DNA of 64,000 bases from Lutjanus erythropterus (Eukaryota > Chordata > Actinopteri > Lutjaniformes > Lutjanidae), in assembly GCA_020091685.1 (NCBI GenBank), contig CM034607.1, forward strand, positions 32,522,983 to 32,586,982, written 5' to 3'. Numbering within the stretch: position 1 is the stretch's first letter; each line of letters begins with the position of its first letter. Below the pieces are notes generated by a model. The model was not told where the DNA came from. It saw only the letters and a program-made list of their open reading frames with translations, and searched no databases. The position numbers and the translations under genes are program-made. Shown here one piece after another: positions 49,810 through 61,860 of this stretch.

Positions 49810-50059
49810 ATTTGAGAGAAACTGCAAGGTTAGGCTGAGCTCTCTCCCTCTGTATGTTCAGCTGGCATCAGTCAGATCCACTGTTACACACTACCCTCTA
49901 GTGTCACAACGCTACACTGCAGCCTCTGCTCTGAGTGTGACTGGACAGAAAAGTGGTGAGAGGAGGAGGAGGAGGATGAGGAGGGTGATGAGGAGGAGGA
50001 GGGCGGCTGCCATTAGTGTCATGTTGACTGAGTGAATGGCTGTTTGAGACACGGAGCCC

Positions 50060-50660
50060 TGTGTCGTCGGCCCTATCTCCACTGCACAGCTAATTAACAG
50101 CTCTGGCATGCTCTCTCTCACTCTCCTTTCTCTCTGCCGCGCTCCACTTCTCTCGGCCAGAGCTGGCAGGAGATGAAAATTCCCCGTATTAATTAATCTG
50201 TTACATACAGGAGCGGGGATGAAACCGAGATATGTGTGTGTGTCCAGAGAGCTGACAGAGAATAACACGCTATGCCGGATAAATTAATAAGCCTTCATAA
50301 GGAACCTCTGTTAACAGGAGGCGCCAACTTTACTCCGTCACATCAAAGAGAGCACACAGGGCCCCTTCACGGGGGCCCGACCTTGGGATTCGGCAGGGTC
50401 CATAAAGCATGGCGGGGTGTGTTAACACTAAACAAGATATATTCACCTTGGGCTTGATATTGATTACGGCTGAGATGAGCTGATTTGCTATGGATGTTAC
50501 AGCCATCGACTGAGTCTAAATGGCTGTTTTATGCCTCATGTTTAATCTATGGCTCAGCCTCGGCTCCATTACTAATCCAGCCAGGCGCTTCAATCTAATA
50601 TTTAAAAATGAACGCTGCTGACGTGATGAACTGAAGTGACCTACGGTTTGTTTTTCCACA
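50060..50660. promoter_or_regulatory. Candidate conserved non-coding block
   Basis: About 600 bp of unique-looking DNA with clustered homeodomain-type words (CAGCTAATTAACAG, TATTAATTAATC, TAAATTAATAAG, CATTACTAATCC) and mixed GC content between repeat-rich neighbours. No open frame of note. Confidence 0.25.
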
Positions 50661-50711
50661 GGTGAGCACCGGATTTACAGCTTCACATTTATGAAGAGCC
50701 ATTTATTAAGG

Positions 50712-51385
50712 CTGGGTAAATTAATATTATATCATATTGTGACATGAGCCTTGATATCATGACAGATTTTGGATATCATTATATTAAATATATAAAAGTG
50801 TCGTCTTTTCCTGGTTTTAAAGGCTGCATTACAGTAAAGTGAGGCTCTAGCTGTTCTATTACCTGCATTTACCCACTTTTATCCATAATTCTGATGATTA
50901 TATTTCAAATAATGTAACTGGGTTAACATTTTGTGACAACACCATAATATTTTGTGAAAGTTGTCCCTGCAACATTGTCACAATATCAAGGTATTTGGTC
51001 AAAAATATTGGGAGATTTTACTCATTTTATCACCTTCTGCTTCCTGCTTCTACCCCTTCGAGTTCACTAGAGCTGCAACAATTAATCAATTATTAAATTA
51101 CTCAGACACATTTTTGATCAATTTTGATAATCGATTAATCAGTTTGAGTATTTTTGTTTAGAAAAAAATGCCAAAAGTCTCTGATTTCAGCTTCTTAAAT
51201 GTAACATTTGAGGACATCATGTTGGACATTTTCTGACATTTTAAAACAAACAACCACAATTGATGACTTGAGAAAATAATGGACCGATTAATCAACCATG
51301 AAAATAATTGTCAGCTGCAGCCCTAGAGTGCACAACCTACATGATCAATAATTATTGATATTGACTGATATGATATGAAATATAT
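50712..51385 (+). mobile_element. Family P repeat copy 1, interrupted by F
   Basis: P sequence (TATCATATTGTGACATGAGC, TCTTTTCCTGGTTTTAAAGG, CAAGGTATTTGGTCAAAAAT) runs to 51067, is interrupted by F, and resumes at 51326 (ACATGATCAATAATTATTGA). The second copy, on the minus strand, is at 59035-59690. Confidence 0.65.
51068..51325 (+). mobile_element. hAT-type MITE family F copy 2, with target duplication
   Basis: 258 bp. Starts TAGAGCTGCAAC and ends GCTGCAGCCCTA. The flanking 8-mers GAGTTCAC (51060-51067) and GAGTGCAC (51326-51333) differ at one base, the 8-bp duplication expected of a hAT element. Confidence 0.85.
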
Positions 51386-51978
51386 AACTACATCCTGTCA
51401 TCATATATGAGCTGCGTCTTCCTGTACTTGGAACAGATCTTTTTCATGGCAGCCATGTATGAAATAGAAAGATAAACACAGGTTACAATGATACAAATCA
51501 ATATTTCATTGTTTATAGGAGGTTTATGTTGTTCGAAACTTGGCTTGATAGAAATAAACAGTATTTTGAAGTAAAACTCCCAATAATGGCTCACATAAAC
51601 CTGGTGATTTCTATAAATTGCATCATAAATGTATTTTATTGCATTTTCATCAAATTTTTAGTACAGTCAAGAACACAGAAAAGACTTTCAGTTTAATAAT
51701 TATCCAGTGGAGCTCGGTTATTATGGTGATAATACCTTTGAAATTGAATTGCATCTCGACTTGACTCTGGAATGGTGACAGACATATGTTTACTTATATT
51801 CCTTATTTTTTTTTACTTTTTATATTGTATGTATTGTGTGTAATATGACTTTTTGCTTTGGCAACATGTCTGATCTAAAACATCAGTCCAATAAAGCTGA
51901 TTAAATTGAAATTGAATTCCTTATCTTCTTCCCTATCAAAGGAGACCCGGAGTTTTTGCCTAAAATATGGCTGATCAC

Positions 51979-52395
51979 TTAAAGGGACAGTTCACCCCAT
52001 AATCAAAAACATATTTTCCCCCTGACCTTTTATCCATTCAGATAGTTTTGGTGTGAGATGCAGAGTTATGGAGATATCAACCATTGACATGTCTGCCTTC
52101 TCTCCAGTATGGTGGGCCTAAATGGCACAAGTCCTGCGGTGAACAAAGCGCCAAAAAATACATTTTGAAAAATTCAAAACCAGCGTCTCTTTCCAAAAAA
52201 TCATGACCCTGTAAGTAAAGTAGTTCCAGTAGATTCCACTGCTTCCTTCATGAAACTCCTAATAACGAGGTGTGTGGATTATTTTGAGCAACTGGGTCGT
52301 GATTTTTAGAAAGAGACACTGGTTTTGAATTTTTCAAATGATGCACTTTGAGCACCACAGGACTTGTGCTTTTTAGTCCCATTATATTTGAGAGA
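51979..52395. mobile_element. Family C palindromic MITE copy 3
   Basis: Starts TTAAAGGGACAGTTCACCCC. The left arm (52080-52230, with CATGTCTGCCTTCTCTCC, GCGCCAAAAAATACATTTTG) reappears inverted at 52270-52395 (TTCAAATGATGCACTTTGAG), so the copy folds back on itself. The right terminus is degraded. Confidence 0.7.
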
Positions 52396-54529
52396 AGGTG
52401 TATTTTTGGTCCCGTTCTATTCAACGTAGCAGAGCCTTTCCTCTGAGCCAACATGCACAATAGCAGCAGCCTGACTCCCTTTGACCCGAACCTCAGTATT
52501 TTTTTTTTTTACTAACACCTGTTTCCACTGCTATTTCCTGACAAAAATGTCTGCTCTGAAAAAGACCCATTTATTGGTTTATAGATAAGCGTGTCTCTGA
52601 CACTGGCCTGTTGTTCAGTTGTATTCTTCTCTTTCTCTCTCTCGGAAAGTGTGAGCTCTTTCTAACTGACTCTTCATAAAGTCTTCAGACCTCCTCTTTC
52701 GCTCAGGCGAAGGTTCGGCTGTTCAGTCCGTGCCATGGTCTCGGGGAGGTTTCAAAAGTCCAAACCAAACAAGACAGGCATGAGAGCATCCTAAATGTCT
52801 GGTCGATGACCTGTTAGCTATCGTCCAATGATAACTTAGCCTCTGGGGACGGCGGCCAGTGTTTGAAGGCTTCCAGTGAAGCCAGCAGGTGTCCAGATAA
52901 CAGATATCCAGGCCAAGACTTTCCTCTTCTGGGTCCTGGTCATTGTTTACGGTCTAATTAGCAACTTGACACAAAGATGCATCTCTGCTGCGGTGAATGT
53001 CTATTAATACATGTAAAAAGCTGACTTTGGCCTGTATGTTCTGCCTCTTTTGCTCTCTACTCACACTGTTCATCTGCATGCAGCTGAAGCCTGCTAAAAC
53101 ATGACAAACTGGAATTCTTCCAAACTCCAAACTCTTGTCCCTTGCCTACAGATTCTGCATTCATCTGTTTATAGAGATTAATCTTCCTATAACAAAACGA
53201 TTTTCTGCACATTTTTTGACATATAAGAAGAGGGAAATCTTCATCTTAGTCAACACCACATGAGGACACCTTTTGATTTACACATAGAGCTGGGTATCAA
53301 ACCTCAATGCTACTTGTGTGCGTAGCAGCAAGCGAATCTAGCATTAAAATGTTCGTTTCGAGGCCAAATATCTTGTTTACTTAATGTTTAGGGGGTTTTT
53401 TGGTACAACTTTGGTACAATTTTCAAAGTGCATGGAGATGGAAAGGTCAAAACTCCAAAAACACTTTCAGCTTGTGGCCTTCGTCAGGCTCATCATACTT
53501 TTTTATTACAGTCTCTGCGGGAGTTTGGAGCTTTTCAGTTTCTGACTCAAAACAAGATTTCGTCAGTTTTAGACTGCAGTTTATTTGTACCGTTTTGCAG
53601 AAAAAACATGCATGAGTTATCAAACTGTTACTTTGCAGAAATTAATTCATCTCTCAGTCATAAATCAACCAAATATGCTTTGATTTGTACCTAAATGAGC
53701 GAGATAAATTATCTCAAGGCAATTTACTTCAATAGTTTTCTGAGTTTTGAGCCCAACTCAAAACTCCTAAGTTGAATCTTTGAGAAAAAGTTTGGGAAAC
53801 TGTGTGCTAGGAAATTGTTTTTTTATGATCAGATTGCCTTGTGTGAAGCACTTTGTGATGTGTTTAGAAAGCTGTCCTATAAAACAAATAAATAACAAAA
53901 CAAACTTATTGTATCCAATCACCTGTAACAGGGATAGAGTTGTGTTACACGAGGCAGCTTGTCAAGGTGTTTGTCAGGATCCCTTATCAGATCTGAGGGC
54001 TTTAATTTAAATATCTGTCCAAATTATACCTCGCCCACATTTTCCTTGTCACATGACATTTACTGAAGCTGTTAGACGCTCTAACTGCTGTTGCATTTAA
54101 TTGTTAACAGTGATGTTAATGTGCTGCAAACCTCCCATCTAGTTCTTAATGAAGCTCAGACCCTATAAGTATTAATATCTGGCCCGTGGCTGTGTTGCAT
54201 GATAGGATGGATTGCCATTCTATGTAATTATCGTCTTTATGCATTTATTGACCGATTGAATTTCCCCCCAAAGAGAAAAACTAAGTCTTAACTGCCATCC
54301 AGAGACACAACAGTGAGACTGAAAGCTTTACTCGGTTAAATTATTGTAGCTTATACACAACATCCTCCAGGTCTCTAATGCAAATCAGATTTAGCAGCAG
54401 CTTCAGACAGAATGATGATATATAACACACAAAGATGCCCACAAAAACCACACAGCACAGAGTTACCACATATTAACTTACAGATACAGTTCAAGACAGA
54501 AAGAACTGAACATCTACACTCTCTTACAG

Positions 54530-55212
54530 TGTGTTTGGGGAGTAATGGATTACACGAAACAAGATTATGTAAACGGGGTACAAAAAAGGTAACTGTACTC
54601 CACTACAGTTACAAAAATATAAAGAAGACATTCAGATTACAGTTATGTTAAAAAATAGCAATTGTTAGCAGGATTTAAATTTTACATTACAGCAATTCAC
54701 AAAACTCAGCACCTCTGTGGTCTCAGTGAAACCAGCTAATTTAAAAGTCAATTCATTATTTTCTGAAAAATGCTTTCACAGAGAGGGAATTTTATCTCAT
54801 TAATTAATTCAAAAAAACATTTACAGGTAAGACCAACTGCCAGTGGCAGCTACACAGACCAACTGCTAACATTAGCTACATAAACCAACCGCTATGAACT
54901 ACACAGACCAACTGTTAACATTGATTGCATATATTAAATGCTAACTTTAGCTTCACAGACCAACTGCTAACTTTACCTATAGTGAACAACCACTAACAGT
55001 AGCTATAGAGTTAATGTTAGCGGTTTAATTTCAGTTTACTTTAGGTTCGAGTGTGAAGTGTGAATAGCATAATGTTACTTTAAGTACATTTAAAGTAGCA
55101 GAATTACCGCTACTATTCTTATCGTGCATCAGCACATAATAAAAGGAGGGAAACAACAACAGGTTATCAGTAATTGTATCAAAATACATTTTTAAAGTTA
55201 CCCTCCCAACCT
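54530..55212. mobile_element. Family K repeat copy 2 with internal minisatellite
   Basis: Starts TTTGGGGAGTAATGGATTAC and ends GTTACCCTCCCAACC, which are inverted counterparts. The interior carries the 26-bp tandem array. Confidence 0.55.
54829..55015 (+). repeat. 26-bp minisatellite (AGACCAACTGCTAACATTAG units)
   Basis: About seven degenerate units near 54831, 54857, 54883, 54906, 54934, 54957 and 54984. Confidence 0.75.
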
Positions 55213-55371
55213 TGGTTTTCACTAATTGAACCCAGAGCTGACTGTCCATCTGTCTGCATTTCAAAAGCTCATCCAGAGTTTACACAGAGGACTTTGTCTG
55301 TCTCAAAAGTACTTTTACCCGCTTTGATTGACAGCTGATTACCACAGATATCACACAGAGAAAAGAGAATA

Positions 55372-55374
<3 letters not shown>

Positions 55375-55425
<51 letters not shown>

Positions 55426-55439
55426 TGTGTGTGTGTGTG
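55375..55439 (+). repeat. (GT)n microsatellite
   Basis: 65 bp of GT with one C interruption at 55425. Confidence 0.97.
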
Positions 55440-55849
55440 ATCACTCCTGTCTCCTCCCACTGTCCCATTCACGGTCTATTTCTGGAGAGGAAGTAATTCT
55501 GCATAGCTGATGACGGATCCTTTGATCTATTATCAGAAACACTGAGGACGAGTTGAATCGCAGCCTGAAACCACAGCTTGTCTTTCCGTGTTTATTCCCT
55601 GTTAAGTTCTTTGTTTGTGCTGACGAGGTGGATGTGTGGAACAGAGGGGATTATTTTATTTAAGTGGGTGGGTGATTTGTTTTGCGTGTGGCAAGTTGTC
55701 AAATTACAGTACAAGGATGTTTTTGAGCACAAACTGTGATTTGACCATAAACACAATCAGTTTAGTAAAACATAAATGTGTTATAAAAGCACTGAAACCA
55801 CCACAGTGCATCCAGGCCATGAATTTCTTATTATTATTAATATGGAACC

Positions 55850-55975
55850 ATGGCAACAGTACGTGTCCACAGCCATGCTAGCTCCTCTGTTTAGGTGCAC
55901 ACTTACAGTGACGATGCTAACATGCTGATGTTTAATTTAGCATGTTAGCATGCTAACATTTGCTAATTAGTGCTC
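55850..55975 (+). repeat. GCTAACATGC-rich repeat (family M)
   Basis: Repeated ATGCTAACATG/GCATGTTAGCATG words form a short palindromic cluster. I recall similar sequence widely dispersed in fish. Confidence 0.5.
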
Positions 55976-56499
55976 CACACAAACAACAGAGGATGATAAG
56001 ATTAGTTTTGCAGACATCTGGTCATAAATTGAGCCAAACTGACAATTTGACCTGCTGGTGTTTTCCTCAGGAGTGGTTACAAACCAAAACAGAGTACAAG
56101 TGGAGTAAATATATAAATATTTATGCAAATAATAATGCTGACACTGCTCTGTGTCTGCTGGTGTAAAACACCTTTTAATAACTTCTTAAAGTATGTTTTT
56201 CTAGACTTGCTATTGCTGCTAGTTTTTTATTTATTTATTCACTTATTTTTTATTGCTTTATTGTTTTTATTCTCTTATTTTATTACTTTTATTGTTTTAT
56301 TTGTATCTATTCATATTGCCATATATAAATTGATTTATATTGTATTTATTTTGACATTCTGCAGCCTGATTTTTAGCATCTTTCTGTCATCTTATTTTAA
56401 CTCTAACTGTTGTTATACTGCTCTCCAACTCCCTGCCTTGCTTTGTCAGTCAAAGCACTTTGTAAAACCCAGTTTTTAAAAGCAAACTGAATATCGTTC

Positions 56500-56660
56500 G
56501 TCGTCGACATTTGATGACGTCATCTTGGGTTTTGGGAAACACTGATTGACATTTTTCACCAGTTTCTGACATTTTTTGGACCAAATGTGCCAAAGATTAA
56601 TTGAGAAAATATTGGACAGATTAATTGATTTTGGAAGTAATTGTTAGTTGCAGCCTTCAC
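56500..56660 (+). mobile_element. Family F right-half fragment
   Basis: GGAAACACTGATTGACATTT, then AATTGAGAAAATATTGGACA and AGTTGCAGCC match the right half of F. The left half is absent. Confidence 0.6.
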
Positions 56661-56804
56661 CCAGAAGTATTTAAACTCTAATCACTTTGGTTGTAGTAGA
56701 AATGTATTAAAGTTGTAATTAATTCTGTACAAATTCTTAAATATAAGGCCTGACTGTTGCCTGTTACAGGCCCACATGTCTACAGCGTCAGGAAAAAGTA
56801 TTTT

Positions 56805-57170
56805 TTAAAGCTACAACAAGGAACTTTAATATTTTGTTGATTTTGTTCGCCCCTGTGGACAAAAGTGATACAGTTTCCTCCAACATGAACACAAAATATA
56901 ACATCAATAATAAAATTATCAAAACAAAAATCTCCTCCTGCTTCTTTTTAACTGACGATTGTACTGCTCACTGTAATTTTGTGTGGGAAAATGTAAACAC
57001 AGGACTGTTTCATCTGATTTCAAGGAGAATCCGACCGGGTGGTAAACACGAGTACAAAAGTGTGTAGAAATAACAGATCTTCTCACTGATGGTCTTGTTT
57101 GCTTCTGCAGCTCATACAGAGGCATCAGTAACAAACTGAGACAGTTTCATAACCAGTTAAAAACTTTCTG
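56805..57170 (+). mobile_element. Family H repeat copy 2
   Basis: Starts TTAAAGCTACAACAAGG; GCCCCTGTGGACAAAAG, CACAAAATATAACATCA and AAACTGAGACAGTTTCA match 47595-47872. Confidence 0.65.
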
Positions 57171-57179
57171 TAGCAGGTT

Positions 57180-58090
57180 TGAGTAAAAGCATCAATACGA
57201 CAATGTACATTTTACTTTAGTAGATGTACAGAAGTCTCAGCAGCAATATGCATTTAAAATATCAAATATAAAAGGAGTCATTATGCAAAATGATCCATTT
57301 CAAAATAGTATATTAAAAAATAATATTTAATGATGCATTAACATGTCAGCATCACTTTAATGTTGCAGCTGATGAAGGTCAGACTAATTTTAAATACTTT
57401 GTAAATGGCTGAGCTGCTAAACCTGAAATTCTTCTTCTTGATTATATTCTGTAATAATAATCTAAATCTGCAAGTATGACTACAGTTGTCAAATAAATGC
57501 AGTGGCAGGCTTCTTAAAGGGATAGTTCTCCCAAAACAAAAATTCAGTCATGCAGACTGAAGGTCGGATTTAGTTTTCACGCTGCTGGAGTTTCACAGGA
57601 AACTGCTCGTCTGGTGTAACCCAAGTCTCCTAAAGCCCCACCAGGCCAAGATGACTTGAAAGATGTCACTTACACCATGTTTTTAGCCTGAATCTTCACT
57701 GTAGATCCTTCAGCTTGGAGCCACGTTCTCATGCACATGTACACCGTCTGAACTGTGTGTGGTGTGAGGACGCAAGATATATGGCATGTTGGGGCTTTAG
57801 GAGACTTGGATTACACCACAAGAGCAGTATGGAAGTGTTTTATGTTTGTTTCCATTTGAAAACTGGTCATAATTCACGTACATAGTTTGAGAGATTCTGC
57901 AACACTGTTTCCCTGTGAAACTCCAGCAGTGTTTTGTGGACTAAGAAACTAAACCCGACCCTCAATCAGTATGAGGGGTGAAGATAATGACTGAATTTTC
58001 ATTTTTGGGTGAACTATCCCTTTGAACACTGCACTTGAGTAAATGTACTTCAAAGTAATATTGACCAGCTGGTTAAAGTACAGACTTGAT
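57180..58090 (+). repeat. Family J repeat copy, split by a D element
   Basis: J sequence (TTTAATGATGCATTAACATG, TTTAATGTTGCAGCTGATGA) runs to about 57512, is interrupted by D, and resumes at 58027 with CACTTGAGTAAATGTACTT. Confidence 0.6.
57516..58023. mobile_element. Family D palindromic MITE copy 3
   Basis: 508 bp. Ends AAAGGGATAGTTCTCCC and GGGTGAACTATCCCTTT are inverted. A second inner inverted pair (ACCCAAGTCTCCTAAAGCCC and GGGGCTTTAGGAGACTTGG) shows a palindrome within the palindrome. Left flank TTAA, right flank TTGA. Confidence 0.8.
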
Positions 58091-58434
58091 TTCTTCTTGC
58101 AATCTTTTTTTAATCCTTTGTGGAGAGTTTGGACATTTCTGTCTTTGCTGCCCCCAAGTGTCAGCAAGAGACGCTGCAGGAGTCTGGCACAGATAAATGG
58201 ATAACTGGATTATCTCATTTTTCCAACTGAAACTTGAAGGATGCTGTGATAAAATAAATATTTTACACATCATGGCCTTAAACTGCAACTTCCCCCAAAG
58301 TGAGGCGCTGATTTTTATCGACAGTTATTGAGAGCTGAGCTGGAAATCTAAAGGTGTTGAATTATTTGTGCTGAGGGTGAAGTGCCCTGACAGGCTGACG
58401 CCCGGATCAAACAGACGCCGGGCGCCCCTCTTAC

Positions 58435-58643
58435 CCGCGTCAGCTCCGACTCGGAGACGGAGCGGTGCGGTGGCGAGCGTCTCTGGTACATGGGCGGGCT
58501 GACGTCCTGGTAGGTCGGGCTGTCGTCGTCCAGCAGCACAGCCCCGGCGTCCACCGCCTCCTCCTCTTCCTCCAGCTGTGACGTCACGTCCTCCGGACAC
58601 ATCTGGTGGTCGATGCCATTCTGGCTCAGGTTGCAGTGAACAG
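58435..58643 (-). CDS. samd12: samd12 coding exon (second coding exon), N-terminal linker
   Basis: Read on the minus strand, a pyrimidine-rich acceptor (TTATTTTTTCCACGCAG) opens the exon at 58643 and a GTAAG donor closes it at 58435. Of the three frames, the one that uses two bases to finish a codon from the previous exon gives 69 residues starting VHCNLSQNGIDH and ending SVSESELTR. This matches the N-terminus I remember for human SAMD12 (LHCGLNPRGIDHP), where the residue before it is the Ala encoded by ATG-GCx-GTx-GAx-G|Cx. The exon ends in phase 0, exactly what the SAM exon at 38.6 kb needs. The middle is a disordered-looking stretch: a run of five Glu, DDD, then Pro/Ser/Tyr/Arg-rich sequence. 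It is likely a flexible linker ahead of the SAM domain. No good start codon lies here; the true start is expected in an upstream exon outside the window. Confidence 0.85.
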
Positions 58644-58911
58644 CTGCGTGGAAAAAATAAATGACTCAATTACATCACTGCTACAACCAAAGTGATTAAA
58701 TCTGCACTTTACTGTAAAAAACTTAAATATAAGAGCTTCTCAGCATGTTTGACCTTCAGATTAGCACCATATGATCTCTTTAACAGAACTCCAAATAGAT
58801 TTTAAAGAGATTTAAGGTGATTTCAAACTGCTTTATAAATTTATGTCACGGAGTTTACTGATGATATTTCCCTTCAAGTCTTCCCACACTGAGTGCTATA
58901 CTGCAAAATCA

Positions 58912-58925
58912 CCACTAGATGGCAG
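58912..58925 (+). promoter_or_regulatory. CTCF-consensus motif
   Basis: CCACTAGATGGCAG matches every position of the vertebrate CTCF core CCASYAGRKGGCRS. It lies 270 bp upstream of the samd12 linker exon. Similar words also occur in fish repeats, so occupancy is unproven. Confidence 0.35.
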
Positions 58926-59034
58926 CAGAGACACGGTGGGTGAGGAGCTGCTGAAGCTGAGCCTCAATTCAATTTTACATACTAATACAATACAGTCTGT
59001 AATATTGTGTCCTGGGCAGTTTAGCTGAAACATA

Positions 59035-59690
59035 AATCACAATAGAGAAGGTTCATATTGGTCGATACAAATAATTATTGATCATGTGGGTTGTGACTGA
59101 TGACATGTGGTGTTCTCTAGAGAGGAGGAAGCAGCTGATAAAATGAGTAAAAATCACAATATTTTTGACAGAATACCTCGATAACGTGACAATAGTGTAA
59201 GGATGTATGGTGCTTCTTGATAAATAATCATCAGTAAGGTGGACTGAGTGGTAGAACTGCAACAGTTAATCTATTAATCAATAATTAAATGAATCTTCAA
59301 CTATTTTGATAATTGATTAATTGGTCTGAGTAGGGTTTTTTTTTTTAAGGAAAATAAACAGAATATATTTGAGCTGTGGACAAAGTAAGACATTTAAGGA
59401 AACAAATATTAATAGAGAAAATAATTGATTGATTAATCAACTATGAAAATAATCATTAGCTGCAGCCCAGCTAAAAGGGTAAAAGCAAATAATAAAACAG
59501 CTAGAAAAGTCTTTTATGTTCAGAAAATAACATCATTTTACTGTAAAGCAGCCTTTAAAGCCAGTTAGAGACAACACTGACATACCATTTCACCATATAA
59601 AGATATCAAAAATCTATCATGATATCTAGTCTCACGTCGCAGTACGATATAATATCATCATCCTGCCCCGCCCTCCGAGAACTCAACGTA
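59035..59690 (-). mobile_element. Family P repeat copy 2, interrupted by F
   Basis: Minus-strand P (59035-59251 and 59471-59690: AATATCGTACTGCGACG, TAAAGGCTGCTTTACAGTAA) split by an F element. Confidence 0.6.
59252..59470 (+). mobile_element. hAT-type MITE family F copy 3
   Basis: Starts TAGAACTGCAAC and ends GCTGCAGCCCAG. Flanking CTGAGTGG and CTAAAAGG are a decayed 8-bp duplication; the uninterrupted P copy at 50.9 kb (minus strand AAAAGTGGGTAAATGC) supports this. Confidence 0.7.
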
Positions 59691-61595
59691 TTCAGCCATT
59701 AAATTTGATTTAATCTATTTGAATCTATCTTTGCTCGATGCCTAATCTTCCAAGAGTCTGCATTAAAAATTTAAGCATAAAGTAATTCAGAAATCCAACA
59801 CATAATTAATGACACACACATATCATATGCATACATGCACACATATAACCTACATACACTGGCACACGTACCGTAATGTACTTATGACACACTTCATGCA
59901 GAGAACAGCAGAGAACTCTAGAAATCCTTCTGTTGCCACACAAACCTTTAATCACAACTCTGATCAACACACAGGACTAATCGGACTAATGACGAGAAAT
60001 GAGATGCATTCTGGTGTTAATGTGACGGGTCGTCAAATACGGTTTAATAACTGTCAGACAGTGTGATGATAACAACGTCTTACAATCAATAATCTGAGTT
60101 CTGTCCTGTCAAATCACCCAACAAACAAGAAGAGCCACATACTGAGAGACAAACTCATTTAAATCAGGACTTTGGAAGACGAGTGCCGATTTCAAATTTG
60201 GAAACTTGAAGTAAACACTATGTAACTTTGACTTTTTTTCATAAATTTCTGACCTTTTAATAATTGTGAAAATAATCAGCAGATCACTTTTCTCCACTTG
60301 TGATACTTCAAAGCTGCATTTACTATTATCCGGTCTTTGTGAGCTGCAGCCAAATTTACTTCTCCTCAATAAAAGTTAGAAAAACTTACATTTTTTAAAA
60401 GTAATATTTATGGAGCTGTTTTCATCACCTTCCTTCATTGAAATGTGAGACGACAGTGTCCACCAACATCCAACGTCACGTTGTGAAAACAGGTGAATTT
60501 TGTATGCAGACCATCGTCTTTGAGCATTTTGTCACTTTTTCAATGTCAACATATTGACGCTGATTTATTCAAAAGCCAGAATTAGCATGCAGTATGGACA
60601 CCAGACACACATCAAATCCAGAGCACACAAATACAAATTAAATACAGGATGTTTGCATTGATTCTGTGGATGTTTGACTTGTATAATGGAGTTCTCGACC
60701 TTGTGCCATCGTAACAGACGACTGATAACTGAGCTCTGAGGTCTCAGAAAGGCATCCATTCAGTGAAAAAAAAAAAGATGTTGTGTAGCAAAAAAGCAGA
60801 TAATCTGATAAGATGAACATTTTTGCAGCTATAAATCCAAATAAAACTCAGACTTCTTATGACAAAGTGGCTGTCAAGTTCAAATCTCAAACAGACGACT
60901 TAAAAATAGAGACGAATCCACTGAATCAATTCCTATCAAGGTGATTGTGATAATGTTGTACTGTAGACTGGAGCTCTCAGGAGATAAAGGACAGAAGTCA
61001 CAAATCAGCAGCAATTCCTTCTAATAAACTTGTATCGTGCCACTTTTCCATTTTCCTCCATGAAGTGATTATTTTTAGTTTTTGTTTTCACAGGAAGTGT
61101 CAGGCTCAGGCTCTATTTCAGTCTCATCAGACGGCGATGCAGGCGCAGGAGCGACAGCCAGCAGTGAGTTGTGAGGCGTTGCTGAAATATAGGCCGTTTG
61201 TCATCGTGCAATCTGCCCATTCGTTCTGAAAAACAACCAGCTGCTCATTTACGTGGAAATAGAAGCCAAAGTCTGTTTTCATCACACCTGAAGGCCGCGC
61301 TGTCGTCGGCTGCTGCTGCTGCTGCAGATTAAACGTTTTTCATAGGCTGCGCTTTTTCCTTTTCATGAATGATCTAAAGTGAGTGAGAATGAACTTGAAA
61401 ACAGAACTGAAGAATATATACTTTTACGTGTAGTGCTATTTATTAGACAAAGACCGATCTGATCAGTATTGGGGCCTGATATTGTCTTATTTGCATTATT
61501 TATACAATAAAAGGGAAACATGTTCCAAATTTTATCTGTCAGATACAGTTGGAGCGAACAAATGAACTAGTCACCAGACTCATGATGCAATAAAC

Positions 61596-61860
61596 CAGTG
61601 GTTCTCAACACGGGAAGGGGGACCCGAAGGGGGTCTAGAGGTTGCAAGATGGTTGTGAAAATGAAACAAGCAGTTCTCTCTCTCTGTCTCAACATGAGGT
61701 TCAAGCACTCAAAGAACATCAAGAACAGCCACCTCACTAATAGTTACTATAAACTAGCACAAAAATATAAATATAATTTGCTATAGAATAGATTTGATAG
61801 TGTGTTTGTGAGAGTCAAAGCACTGGTCTTTGGGCAGATGGATGTGAGGTCACGATCACT
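61596..61860 (+). mobile_element. hAT-type fragment (CAGTGGTTCTCAAC end)
   Basis: Opens CAGTGGTTCTCAAC, a classic hAT terminus, followed by GGGGGACCC-type sequence. No matching right end was found, so its extent is uncertain. Confidence 0.5.
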
